A DNA stretch of 64,000 nt. It comes from Rhodeus uyekii. Taxonomy: Eukaryota; Chordata; Actinopteri; Cypriniformes; Acheilognathidae. Positions 1 to 10,217 of the stretch are shown here, in pieces. Position 1 is the stretch's first letter. Each line of letters opens with the position of its first letter. The notes below the pieces were generated by a model. That model ran no database searches. It had not been told where the DNA came from and saw nothing but the letters and a program-made list of their open reading frames with translations. A program made the position numbers and the translations under genes. The stretch lies in the NCBI GenBank assembly GCA_037043235.1, contig JAWRVZ010000155.1, positions 620,001-684,000 on the forward strand. Direction: 5' to 3'.

Positions 1-20
1 CTACACGTGCCTGTATGACG
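1..20 (+). CDS. rhobtb3: possible 3' end of a rhobtb3 exon
   Basis: The first 20 bases read Y-T-C-L-Y-D plus one base. Joined to the exon at 2994 this gives LYDGAWEWEYL, the same spacing as the human RHOBTB3 stretch IYSGAFQWEEL as I recall it. The phase fits, because the 2994 exon needs exactly one base. The weak point is the donor: ending at 20 needs a GC donor of poor consensus, while ending at 23 uses a weak GT donor and adds a residue. The frame then runs open to a TGA at 58-60. The rest of the exon lies outside the window. Confidence 0.4.
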
Positions 21-972
21 GCTGTCCACTCTATGAGACCCCGGAGCTGTGGGGCTGATTACCATGGTTGGAAGGACAGAGAGATCTGTGTGTTTGTATG
101 TGCGCTTTGGATTTCCAGCTTAAGTGTGTGTGTCTGTGACTGTACATGAAGATGAGGAAAGTAAATAAGAGAAACCAGATGTACATAATTATATACTACT
201 ATATTTGTATGAACATAAAAAGATTAAACTACTGAGACTGAACACTGAACAAATGTCACAGACGTTTGGCAAACAGAAATGGAATAATGAGTCCCTGAAC
301 AGAGCGGGGGTCAATATTAAGTAGCAGTCCGTATCTAGTGTGGCCAGCAGCTGCTTTAAGTTCTCAGTACATCTCAACCTCATGGACTGAGCCAGATTTG
401 CCAGTTCTTGCTGTGAGATGTTACTCTTCCATCAACGCACTTGCAAATTCCCGAACATGTCTGAGGGACAAATGGCTTCACGTGGTTTGGCACTGTACAG
501 ACATTGCAGTTTATTAGTCTGTTCACATCTGCAATCCTCATCCTCCCTGCAGCAGGTGTATGGCATGTTCTCAGAGGTGATCAGGGACCCTGGGTATCTT
601 TCTCCTGGTGTTATTTAGAGGCAGTAGAAAGGTCTCTTTAGTGTCCTAAGTTATTGTAACTTTATAGTCTACAACCTGTAAACTTTTACTGTCTTAAGGA
701 CTATTTCACAGGAGAGTGTGCAATAATATTGTTAATTGAACAAGCAGTGAAAATATTCTTTAAACCCTTTCCAATAAATTTAATTTAAGTTTATTTGGAT
801 TTTACACAATTATATTTAAAAGACAGAATAGTGAAAAATGGATATTCATGAGTTTATGTGCCTCTGTAGAAATGTATGATTATGGTCAAGAACGTCATAT
901 TTTAACGTAAAATCAAAAGAAAGAATTAGAAAATTATGTTTTCAATCAATCAATAAATGTTATCTTTTAACC

Positions 973-1285
973 CACTAAAACAGTGGTTCCCAACCTTTTT
1001 TGCGCCGCGGACCGGACAATGTTTGATAATTTTACCGCGGAGAGCGATATTATGCTGAACTTCTGACCTTGGGTGAATGGGGGTTAGCAGCAAAACTCAA
1101 CTCAGCTTCTGACAGGGAAGCGAAACACACCTCCTCACTGCCAAAGCTACAGCCGCTCAACTCCACTACGTAAATTGGATATAATATAATTTCCTTGGGC
1201 GGGACAATAACAAGTTCCGCGATCCAATCCGCGGCCCGGTACCACATCGTCCGCGGACTGGGGGTTGGGGATCACTGCACTAAAA
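973..1285. mobile_element. hAT-type non-autonomous transposon with 8-bp target duplication
   Basis: The element is 981-1277 (297 bp). It starts CAGTGGTTCCCAACC and ends GGTTGGGGATCACTG, imperfect inverted termini of the hAT superfamily. It is flanked by a perfect 8-base duplication, CACTAAAA, at 973-980 and 1278-1285, as hAT transposases produce. The interior is GC-rich and codes for nothing. It lies in a rhobtb3 intron. Confidence 0.9.
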
Positions 1286-1303
1286 GAAAGACTTTATACA
1301 TAC

Positions 1304-1322
1304 ACACACACACACACACATC
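1304..1322. repeat. short (CA)n microsatellite
   Basis: A run of alternating CA in a rhobtb3 intron just after the hAT element. Confidence 0.8.
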
Positions 1323-2993
1323 AAAAAAAATTCTCCCCACCACATTGCAATAAATACATTTTTAATTGTACATTTTTATTCTATCAGGATTAATTGAACT
1401 GCCTTCATTGTATAAATTATATTAGAGTAATTTACAGTACAGACTTACTCTGTCACAGGTTTTCCTGGCTCTCTCACATCCACCACTCAGCGTTCCTTGC
1501 CACCAGAGTACTAATCACTAATCACACACCTCAGTGTCAGGCCTTGAACAAGGAAAGACTCCCCTTGATCGCACAACGTATTCAGTTCTTCTACAAAGAC
1601 TGTTAACCTTGTGCTTTCTATTCTTGTTACCCACTTCCTGTGCTTACCTTCATCAACAGTGCCATACTGAGGCTTCTACCAGCTCATCATCTGCTCCTTT
1701 CACTATCCGTAATCTAAGGAGACATTCATTATTCCCTGCTCCCTTCATCGATTATCTACTTCTCTCACCAATTGTGTTCGCTGTGTGTCCACAATAGTGT
1801 TTTTTTGGATTCACCCCATACCTTCTCAGTGTGTATATCCTGACACACTCAGAATAATGGAAATAACAAAACTAAACTAAAAAATAAAGCTCATTACGGA
1901 CTCATTATGTAATGAGGATTGGAGTCAGTCAATTTTATGTATTCTGGCTGCTATATATAGCAAGCGATTCATCTTATTATTTTATATTATTTTATGCATT
2001 TTAAGGCCATCTTATTTGAATTTAAAGAAGTACTGTTCATTCTGATATGTTTAAAACTTTTTAATGAGAGGGAGTCACATTTAAATGTCATGAAAATAGA
2101 GTATTCTCTATATGTAGATGATATTTTTCTTTAGATTTTGGCCTGAAGTGTATTCTAGATGTTTCATGACGTTCACCCAAATACACAATTGTGATTCTGT
2201 ACTCATATTATCCCGCCACAAAAATGCATTCCTCATAAGCCGAGAATATTACCTCCTGCTCGCTATTCTTTGGGACCTCAAATGCAAAATAGAGGCTGGA
2301 AGGATGGACATGCATCTCAATCAGGAGGCTTTAACAGTTCAGGAAACAGGAATGGGTATTCTAGACTCATTTATCAGAGTGAGGCCATGCTCAGAAGGTG
2401 AGAAGGTGAGGCTCATACTGATGAGACCATCTCACCTCGTTGATATATAGCGTGATTTTGCAGAGGCCATTTTCATCCCCTGATCCAAGGGCGGTCGTTA
2501 CATTAACGGAAATGATGCACAGAAATTCATTGTGCATGGTTTCTTTCGGCTCAGATCCCACTCAGTATGTCTAGACAGATTTAGGAATGAGCCTAGGTTA
2601 ATATTATATCAGCTAACTGTGATGGATGAAAATTTTGATGTGACAGGACCATGGAAACTATGTCTTCACTATGAAATAACAGTTAATATAACAAGTTAAA
2701 TATTGGTTTCACCATGGTTGTCATCCTTCACAATTTAATTATTATGGAAACAGCTGTACCGCTACGTTATTTGTGGCCTTTAACTCATAGAATAGTATAT
2801 TGAGAAGATAAGGCAGAGAAAAGGCTCTGTAAAGTTGTAAGTGAATCCACCAGCCCTTAAACGCCAGCAGATCTGAGCAGGCAGTGTAAAAGGTTGAGAT
2901 TTCCTCCACGGTCAGCTGGACAGCCAGTTAATGCACGTGCGAGCAGGATGCGTTCATGGGTCAGTGCGTGTTGGTGATGTGTATTCTTTGCAG

Positions 2994-3103
2994 GGGCATG
3001 GGAATGGGAATACCTGGAGGAAGCCATCGCTGAAAAACTGAAGAACCCTTTGGCCGTGGCCCAGCTGATGGACAGGATACGCTCATTTGTTGGGAGAGAA
3101 AAG
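2994..3103 (+). CDS. rhobtb3: rhobtb3 exon, linker between the BTB domains
   Basis: It starts after a TTTGCAG acceptor and ends before a GTATCA donor. It encodes AWEWEYLEEAIAEKLKNP followed by LAVAQLMDRIRSFVGREK, which aligns with the acidic helical stretch after the first BTB domain of human RHOBTB3. Entry phase 1, exit phase 0. Confidence 0.85.
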
Positions 3104-6100
3104 GTATCACTCTGACAGACAGGAGGCTGGGTGGATCTATAGAACTGAGGCTGCATCCGAAATCGCATGCTCTCTTGAGTAGGTAATTATTTTGAATAAG
3201 TACGTTGCGAGTGCTAAAAAAGTATGTTCTATATAGTATGAATGTGTGTAGTATGAATGTAATCCAGACGTGACCTACCAGTGTCAGTTACGTCCTCTCT
3301 TGTGGCCTCATGGGATACTAAAGTGTTCATCGAATACACACTTCAGAGTCTCGCCGGAAGTAGTAGGTCATCTGGGTACTGTGAATTTGGACATACTTTT
3401 TTGTCACATACTGTTTTTCGCCTAGTGTATAGAAGTGAAGTATGTGATTTCGGATGCAGTCTGAGTTTTTGTTTTGCTGGCTGATACAAGACTTAAGATT
3501 TTATACTGACACCATTTTGTGTGTTTGCACCAATGTCAGAAATTCCCTATTATGGAATTGTATTATTATTATTAATCTATGAATTTATTTTGCAACATAA
3601 CGTCTCCAATAATAAGTATTACTGAAATGAAGTGGCATTTTTTAATCTAGGTTAATACATTATTAATAATAATTCTATTAAAATATAACTTATATTATTA
3701 TAGTTGGGTGATTTGGCCAAATCAACTGTATATACAATACACTGGATAGTTTTCATTCCATGAATTAAATATACATTTATTCTACTGAAGTTATTCAGTC
3801 AAGATCTGTGTGTACACTTCTTTTTCTTTAAATTAAATGTCTCTCTCTTTTTTATCAGTCAAATGTGTCAAAAACAGTCCTGCACTGCACATATATACAG
3901 TATATATATTTACATACTGCAATATACACAAAATAGCTAAATATACAAAACTCAAATATTAATAATGATTATTAAATGTGCTGTTGTTGTTTTCACTTCT
4001 ACTATCTGGCATTTGTATAAAAGTAATAGTAGTAAGATTATTTATTATTACTGTCTCCATTTTTAAAATATCATACCTGCAGTTGGTGTCTATTGGGAAT
4101 TTTCCAAGGATTTGCATGGCTAACCTGGTTTGTCGATTATAAATGTTCAAGGTACTAACAGTATTCATCGCCTCAAATTGTGCACTGCAGTGTCGATTCG
4201 TTCTGGTTGCAGGCCCCCAGGGACACACCCACATCCCGCTCTCAACAAGGTCCTTTGGCATTGGGAAGCCTCTTCAATTCCCCTCTGTACTCTGATGTCA
4301 TCTTCATGGTGCAAGGCAAGAGTCAATGCTGACACTGCATGTGCATGGACATGTAAACACCATTATAATTCTTGTGCTATTTATACACTATTATAGTAAT
4401 CATATTTTGAAAGTGCAAAAACGACGCTCAAACACACACGATGGCACATTGATTCTAAGTTTAAAGTGGGACTGTAAGTACAAAAGAAGGTTTTCGTATG
4501 TGTCAGACCCCATGTGTGTACGTGTGTTTAAGAGGTCATTGTGCGTCTGGTTTCAGGAAGCGTGCTGCCAGCGCACAGAGCCGTGCTTGTGGCCCGCTGC
4601 GATGTTATGGCTGCCATGTTTAGTGGGAAGTACGCAGAGGCGCGAAGTCGGGTGGTGCCAATCCATGGAGTTTCGTCTGATACCTTCCTAGCTTTCCTGG
4701 AGTACCTCTACACTGATACCTGCTGTCCAGGTAGGCATGTGGGTTTCAAGGCTTTTAAAGGGATAACTATGAGAGTGAGGCTGTGAGAGAGAGGCTTACC
4801 ATGTTTTCAATGACATCCCAGTAAAAAGTTATATAAAGCTCCTAGATCCCTTTATAACCACATCTCATATTGTCGGACGTTTTATGAAATTTCAATGACG
4901 TCACTGAAATGTCTCGGAAAGATGTTTGAATAAAAGCTTTCCTGTAGCTCAATCAGTAGAGCATTGGTGCTTACAACACCAAGGTCATTGGTTTGATCCC
5001 AGGGAAAGCAAGAACTGATTCAATGTATTCCTTGAATGCAATGTAAGTCGCTTTGGATAAAAGCATCTGCCAAATGCATAAATGTAAAATGTAAATAGCA
5101 GAATAACTCTTTGAAAACATGTATATAAAGATGTATCTACACAGCCTCGCTTCCATTCCAGTTCAAATTTAAAGATGGAGCTGCTGTGAATAAAGTCTTT
5201 ATTAACTCAAGTTGTTCCAAACCTTTCATTCTTCTGCAGAACACAAAATATATTTTGATGAATATTGGCAACCAGACAGTTAATGGAACCAGAAAGTTGC
5301 CATTGATTGTCTTTTCCTACTACGGATGCCAATATCAGCTTTATTAATTGCATTTATTTGAAATATAAATATCTTTTATTGTCACATTTGATAAATTTAA
5401 AGTCTCCTTTTAATTAAAAATATTTATCTTATTTCTTAAAAAAATTGTACTCTAAACTATTGAACTGTACTATACTGTATATAACTATATGGCTATTTGT
5501 TTTTTAGTATTAAGTAATAATATATTTAATATTATGAAGTGTCGGTGAAGGAGTTTCTCCTGCATGTTGTGTCGAAAAGCCTTTAATATTCACTCTACAG
5601 TGTGACATAATCCAGATGTTTCAATCACAATTCAGGCCATATTTGTTATTAAACAGTGAAGGTTTAATATGTCAGATTGCTTCACTCATTCTGTCAGTCA
5701 GTGTGTGATGGATGCGTTGCTGTTTAAATCGAGGACATTTAGCAACACTGTTGAGTAAAAAGATGTAAATAAAGACTGAGCTTGATTGTCAGTAGGTGAA
5801 TATGAGCCAAGGTTGATGGAGAACAAAGAGGTGATTGACGGTGGTGTGTGTATCTGTGTGTTTAGCCAGTGTGTTACAGGCCATGGCTGTGCTCGTCTGC
5901 GCAGAGATGTACCAGGTGAAACGGCTGCAGCACCTGTGTGAAGTATGCGTCTGCGCGTACCTCCAGAACATGCCCAGTCGAGAGCTAGCATCTACGGGCA
6001 TTAGCGTGATTCGCTTACTAAAGAGAGCAAAGGTGAGTCTTTGCATCTTTGTCAATAGAGATGTGTTTGATTACCTTTTTGAAGGTTTCACTCATTTGCT

Positions 6101-7683
6101 TTGAGGCCCTGTTAACACCTGGTGTTAAGATGTGTTTCTCAATCAGATCACAAGTAGATGAGGGAGACACACATTAATCTCTTTTGTCCACTTTCAACCA
6201 ACTTCTGACCTGATTTCTTTGAGGGCAGGGTAAATGCTTTTTTCCAGATCTTTTGATCTAATGGACAAACGACAGTTCACACTGATCTGCAAAAAACTAT
6301 TAAATATGGCGATGTCCCTTTGTTTACATTTCTGCATTTGGCAGACGCTTTTATCCAAAGCGACTTACACTGCATTCAAGACACACATTGACGCTCTAAT
6401 CAGTTCTTGCTTTCCCTGGGAATCAAACCCATGATCTTGGTGTTGCAAGCTCTACACTCTATTGTTTGAGCTACAGGAAAGCCTTTCCTTTCCTTTGTAA
6501 AGAAACACTAGACACATTAAGACTTAACACGTCATACGCATGCCACCATTTTCACAAATTCACGTTTTTGTCATTTACAGTGATGCTAACGGTGTCCTAT
6601 TTAAAGATTTGCACTTTAAACCCATTTCCAAGCTTGCATTTTCAGTCCCCAAAAACATCAGTCATGTAAATGAATTGCCAAAATGCATAACTTTTTGTTT
6701 AGTTGTCATGTAAACAGCCTCTAATGAATATTAAATATTTTTAAATTACTGAAAATGACAATTGTATTAGGTCGTTGGGTTTTTCCATATTTGTATGGGA
6801 GTATATTTCAAAAAATACCTTGTACCTGATCTTTTGTTACTCTCTCTCATCCTAGTGTCACAACGCTGACCAGCTATATGTCTGGCTCCTCCATTTCATT
6901 GCCAATAACTACTTGATCTTCAGCCACAAGCCTGACTTCCTGGAGCTCTCAGGTGAGCCGTCCGCTTGACCACCTGGAAACAACATTTAAGCGCCTTTGA
7001 ATACACGCACATACAATTATCTCTGCCTGTTAAAACAAACAGTTACCAGAGCCCTAAGAGCGCTCCGAACAGCTGGTGCTGCAGACAAGCCCATGCAAAT
7101 CACTACCAGCTTCTGTCAAAAGCTTTATTATGAAACACTGAGAGCAAATGTAAGGTCACTTTTAAAACAAATGAATCATTTTCACGCCCAATTAGTACAT
7201 CCTGCCCTTCCGCACGCACTTGAGAAATAAATAAAACAGTGTCACCTCATGAATTGTGTATAGAGTTGTGAGTCAATGAACACAACAAGCAAACAGTGAC
7301 AGGAATTTTCTTTATTTTTCCAAAAAGCTCCCTTTAGGTTTTTACGGCAAGATTAGAATTTCTTCATGCATTATCTTTTTTTATACTCAAGAAGAAACGC
7401 ATATAGACATTGCACAGACAATTACATTATTTTCAGGCTGATTTTCAGTTGAAGAGAAATCTGATGGACGGATATAACGCTCAGTTTAAATGCATTGAGG
7501 GGTGTGTTGAACAGGAAGTCGTCGTAATCCTTTCTAAGTTCCGATGATGCTTTTTTTTGGACAGATGAGGAGCGCGAGCAGGTGGAACGGCTCCGCTGGC
7601 CCTCCAGAGGTTACCTACAGGAGCTCAGCGAGTACCAGCAACGCAGACGGCAGATCCGCAAGTCTCGCTGCAGCATCATGTGA
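2994..7683 (+). CDS. rhobtb3: rhobtb3, Rho-related BTB domain-containing protein 3 (3' part)
   Basis: Six exons form the C-terminal part of RhoBTB3: 2994-3103, 4213-4315, 4557-4730, 5866-6032, 6856-6952 and 7565-7683 (stop 7681-7683), joined in consistent phase to about 256 residues. The N-terminal Rho-like domain and most of the first BTB domain lie upstream of the window. The second BTB domain is clear (PAHRAVLVARCDVMAAMFSG, FLEYLYTD, AEMYQV, MPSREL), and the protein ends in a CAAX-like box, CSIM. RHOBTB1 and RHOBTB2 lack a prenylation box, so this ending supports RhoBTB3. Known role: an atypical Rho protein reported to bind ATP, act in Rab9-dependent endosome-to-Golgi transport and serve as a Cullin-3 adaptor. 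The next gene being glrx agrees with the human gene order. Confidence 0.93.
3146..3464. mobile_element. MITE with inverted GCATCCGAAAT ends
   Basis: The element is 3149-3461. It begins GGCTGCATCCGAAATC and ends GATTTCGGATGCAGTC, near-perfect inverted termini. It is flanked by TGA on both sides (3146-3148, 3462-3464), a possible 3-base target duplication. It is the best-preserved member of a family seen also at 9770, 10218 and 62288. No coding capacity; the superfamily is not assigned. Confidence 0.75.
4213..4315 (+). CDS. rhobtb3: rhobtb3 exon, start of the second BTB domain
   Basis: It follows a GGTTGCAG acceptor in phase 0. The end reads FNSPLYSDVIFMVQG, matching the human segment that ends in DVVFEIQG. 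The intron after it starts with GC (CAAG then GCAAGA), a good match to the minor GC-AG donor consensus. A GT seven bases further would keep phase but add two residues not present in the human protein. Confidence 0.8.
4557..4730 (+). CDS. rhobtb3: rhobtb3 exon, core of the second BTB domain
   Basis: It lies between a TTTCAG acceptor and a GTAGGC donor. It encodes SVLPAHRAVLVARCDVMAAM, then FSGKYAEARS and ending FLEYLYTDTCCP. This is the most diagnostic exon for RhoBTB3; RHOBTB1 and RHOBTB2 differ clearly here. Confidence 0.95.
4936..5095 (+). mobile_element. tRNA-derived SINE, HAmo-like, copy 1
   Basis: The tRNA-like head has an A box (TAGCTCAATCAGTAGAGCA) and a B box (GGTTTGATCCC). The tail has the motif AAGTCGCTTTGGATAAAAGC. 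It lies in the rhobtb3 intron between exons 4557 and 5866. This type is abundant in cyprinids. Confidence 0.88.
5205..5335 (+). repeat. dispersed repeat related to the 'aactatcccttta' family
   Basis: It shares AGTTGTTCCAAACC and CTTCTGCAGAACACAAA with copies near 23560, 55312, 59580, 60745 and 62640. This is a high-copy short repeat of cyprinid genomes; class not assigned. Confidence 0.55.
5866..6032 (+). CDS. rhobtb3: rhobtb3 exon, end of the second BTB domain
   Basis: It lies between a GTTTAG acceptor and a GTGAGT donor. It encodes AEMYQVKRLQHLCEVCV and MPSRELASTG, the helical end of the BTB fold, then the start of the BACK-like C-terminal region (VIRLLKRAK). Confidence 0.95.
6323..6482 (-). 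mobile_element. tRNA-derived SINE, HAmo-like, copy 2
   Basis: This is the reverse complement of the copy 1 structure: tail motif first (GCAGACGCTTTTATCCAAAG), then the B-box complement and a head ending GCTACAGGAAAGC. It lies in a rhobtb3 intron. Confidence 0.88.
6856..6952 (+). CDS. rhobtb3: rhobtb3 exon, C-terminal helical region
   Basis: It lies between a CATCCTAG acceptor and a GTGAGC donor. It encodes LLHFIANNYLIFSHKPDF, nearly identical in pattern to human LLHFIATNYLIFSQKPEF. Confidence 0.95.
7565..7683 (+). CDS. rhobtb3: rhobtb3 terminal coding exon with CAAX box
   Basis: It follows a TTGGACAG acceptor. It encodes EEREQVERLRWPS, then YLQELSEYQQRRRQIRKSR and CSIM before TGA at 7681. 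The basic stretch next to a terminal CAAX-like box suggests prenylation and membrane attachment. The human ending is CLVM. Confidence 0.94.
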
Positions 7684-8370
7684 CCCCTTCTTGACGCCCT
7701 ACGGACCGGAAGGGAGGGCGAAAAACAGAAGATGCAAATTGAAGATTCACTTACATACAGGATGAAAGAGACCTATGTTTGACCTCTGGGTTGATTGGTG
7801 GATTCTGATGTACTGTATTTACATATGAACTTTGACCACTGACCCTGTGATATAAAGCGGACACCTGTGAATTCTCACCGGATTTGACTGGATCCTATAC
7901 GACAATGTCACATAGAGCCCTTCTATGTGGATACAGTATCTTCTGTATGAACGATTACACCTGATTGGTGCAATAAACTTCCTCTGCGATGGATTAAACC
8001 CCCAAAGTATTAAACAGGGTAGGATAGACCTTATACTCTCTCCGGAGATTGATATTTCACTCTCATGGTCAGCCATGTTTTGTCATGGTGAGATTTCTTT
8101 CTTTATGAATTCAGTGGTTACTATAGCAATATGACTTGAATAAACTTCAAATATTTATTCCTCCCCAGATTGATTTGAATTTGATGCAGCTATTTTTGTA
8201 ACGTACATCTGAGTTTTTTTTTTCAACGAATAACGTACAAAGTACGCATTCCAGCATGTGGATCGCCTGTTAGTGCAGTTGATGTGGTCGACGTAGAGCC
8301 AATTCTGGCTGTCTTTAGTATAGTCCAGTTATGTTGACCATCTCATGCTGAATAAAGACATTTTAGAAGG
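7684..8370 (+). other. rhobtb3: rhobtb3 3' UTR with poly(A) signals
   Basis: This is non-coding sequence after the rhobtb3 stop. Canonical AATAAA hexamers occur on the + strand at 7972-7977, 8139-8144 and 8351-8356, so alternative 3' ends are possible. The true end is inferred, not seen. Confidence 0.6.
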
Positions 8371-8812
8371 ACACGCGTTTGTTCTGAGAGTTTGTGGCAC
8401 CTGTGGTTCTCAACGGGAGGGTTGTGTCCGTTCTGATACGGTTGGTGATGACGGGGTAAAAATAATGCTACTGTAGATGAAAGCGATGCATGGTAAAAGA
8501 TAAGGGTTATGAAAAATATGAACAACTATAATGTCAATGATCCTAAAATAACACTAGAGTCAGATTGCATTCAAATTAGAGAGGAAAAAATGTGTTTTGT
8601 GCTGACCATGATGCGTTTTGTGATATTAATGTACTGGATGCTGAGAGAAAAGGCAGTGTTTGAAAGTATTTTAGAGATATTTTGTGTACAACACATCATG
8701 TCCAATGTCAGATCTGGGGGCCTGAAGCACAATCTAGTTTAAAACCACTGGGGTAATAATGTTGCATATTGCTTATAATATTTCATAAAGAAGGACTGTG
8801 AAGTATACCCTC
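8371..8812. other. convergent interval between rhobtb3 and glrx
   Basis: This holds the space between the last rhobtb3 poly(A) signal and the glrx stop codon. It must include the glrx 3' UTR, but I see no canonical AATAAA on the minus strand. No other gene is visible. Confidence 0.5.
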
Positions 8813-8926
8813 TCACTGCAGAGAACCGATAGCCTGCAACATTCCTTTCAGTTCTCCAGAGCGGTCAAGACTTTCGACATCACTTCCTCCTCCAATACAC
8901 TTCTCCCCAATGAAGACTCGAGGAAC
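8813..8926 (-). CDS. glrx: glrx coding exon 2
   Basis: The acceptor is ATATGTAG. It holds residues 69-105, VPRVFIGEKCIGGGSD through LQAIGSLQ, then TGA (8813-8815). Confidence 0.95.
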   Translation of the reverse strand, partial: VPRVFIGEKCIGGGSDVESLDRSGELKGMLQAIGSLQ

Positions 8927-9524
8927 CTACATATTGTACATGGAGAAAAAAGGCCTAGGTGTAAATAAACATAATAAATGACAATGTAAATGAATAAAAC
9001 GTAAACAATCATAAAGCTTGCACTTTTTAAGTTGTAGTAAATACTTTATATTTGTTAAATAATATCTGCAATGATGTTGGCCTTGTCTACTAAAAAGTCT
9101 AAAAAAGGCGTTTTTTTGGGCTGAGTCACCAAAGAGCATGACGCTCTTTGGTCACTCAGCCAAAAAAAACGCCTTTTTTATATATATATAAAAAATAAGC
9201 TTATTTTAAATTCATAGATAGAGTTGCGCATTACACTTTTTTTAGTACATGTAATGAAGGCCGTTGAGAAATGACTGACGGTTTAATGTAAATAAACTGC
9301 TCCATTGTATAAGTACTCACGGTGCGCGCGCCTGTAATCTGTTGCAGATAGTCTTGAATGTTGCCCATGTCGCTGCGTCCGCTGATATCGATCAACTCCA
9401 GCTGTCCATCTTTGAATTTATACTTTGACAAAACATCCTTCGCGAGAACGCAGTAAGGACAGGACGGCTTCAAAAATACAACTACTTTGTCACCCTTAAT
9501 TTGCGCTTTAACAAATTCTGCCAT
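8813..9524 (-). CDS. glrx: glrx, glutaredoxin-1
   Basis: This encodes complete cytosolic glutaredoxin, which uses glutathione to reduce protein disulfides and glutathionylated cysteines. Coding exons are 9321-9524 and 8813-8926 (minus strand), giving 105 residues; human GLRX has 106. Visible hallmarks are the CPYC active site at residues 22-25, the TVP motif (cis-proline) formed across the splice junction at residues 68-70, and the GG glutathione-binding turn (CIGGGSD). The chosen start, MAEFVKAQ, matches the family N-terminus. An in-frame Met at 9599 would add 25 residues without family support. The intron carries the palindrome described separately. The gene is tail to tail with rhobtb3 and has the same orientation as ell2. 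Confidence 0.96.
9101..9179. repeat. near-perfect hairpin in the glrx intron
   Basis: Two 37-base arms (9101-9137 and 9143-9179) are reverse complements with about two mismatches, separated by a 5-base loop. Each arm contains AAAAAAGGCG at its outer end. It lies inside the single glrx intron between coding exons. It could be a short palindromic transposon remnant or a structured RNA element. No flanking duplication is obvious. Confidence 0.85.
9321..9524 (-). CDS. glrx: glrx coding exon 1
   Basis: It holds residues 1-68 from MAEFVKAQ to TGART, including KPSCPYC. The donor is GTGAGT in phase 0, just before the VP of the TVP motif. Confidence 0.95.
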
Positions 9525-9602
9525 TTTTCTTGACGCAACGAGTCGGACTAGCGAAAACGAAAGATTCTTTTCCGGGCTTTGTGAGTCAGTTTCCTTCAAG
9601 TG

Positions 9603-9725
9603 GCGTCTAGCTCCTCCTCTCTGGACGTAATGTGTGAGTCTCGACGTCTAGCTCCTCCCCTCTGGACGTAACGGTTGGGTCTTAACGTCCAGATCCTCCT
9701 TTCTAGACCGTCTTGTCGGAGACAG
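9603..9725 (-). promoter_or_regulatory. three 41-bp tandem repeats at the glrx promoter/5' UTR
   Basis: Copies start with CGTCTAG at 9604 and 9645 and CGTCCAG at 9686, an exact 41-base period, with divergence rising in the third copy. Each has a CTCCTCC block (GAGGAGG on the glrx strand), and the first two have GGACGTAA, a CRE/ATF-like half site. The array begins about 80 bases upstream of the glrx start codon. A promoter role is inferred. Confidence 0.6.
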
Positions 9726-9769
9726 TGTAAAGGTGGCTTGACTATCTACTACATTTGCATTTAAATTTT

Positions 9770-10060
9770 CTTACGACCGTTTGAATAGTATGGTCTTGAG
9801 ATTTTATGAATAATATGTGTAGTATGAACGTAATTTGGACATACTACATCCGCCATGTTGTCATCATCACGTGACCTACCAGCATCAGTGGGGTCGCTTC
9901 ACTGCCATTCATAAATTCTCTCCTGTGGCCTTGTGGGATAGTGAAGTGTCCATCATGCACACTCCAGAATCTCACCTGTAGTAGTAGGTAATCAGGGGAA
10001 TTTTTGCCTACTGTGTAGGTCCTCAAAAGTTGTGTCTCACATGATGTTCTCACATAGTAT
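9770..10060 (+). mobile_element. degenerate MITE copy (same family as 3149-3461)
   Basis: It shares with the 3149 element, in the same orientation, the phrases TAGTATGAA, GTGACCTACCAG, TGTGGCCT and TAGTAGTAGGT, in the same order. The inverted ends are worn. Confidence 0.6.
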
Positions 10061-10217
10061 TTGAATTTTAAAAGACTAATTTGTCACTCAACATCATAGT
10101 TCGTTAGAAAAGTGAACAAGTATATGAACTGAAACGCATCTAAATTTTATTAACATTAATATTTTATTAATTTGTCAACAACTTTGCTAAAGAATCGTTT
10201 GGGTGAATGATTCAATG

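Noticed and set aside
2118..2450. 110-codon open frame in a rhobtb3 intron
   Set aside because: No family motif, no splice support, and AT-rich composition like the rest of the intron.
4936..5010. tRNA-like sequence with A and B boxes
   Set aside because: It is the head of a SINE. The same head and tail recur at five other places, and the cloverleaf is degraded.
9525..9599. N-terminal extension of glutaredoxin from the Met at 9599
   Set aside because: The 25 extra residues match no known Glrx1 N-terminus; the family starts at the equivalent of MAEFVKAQ.
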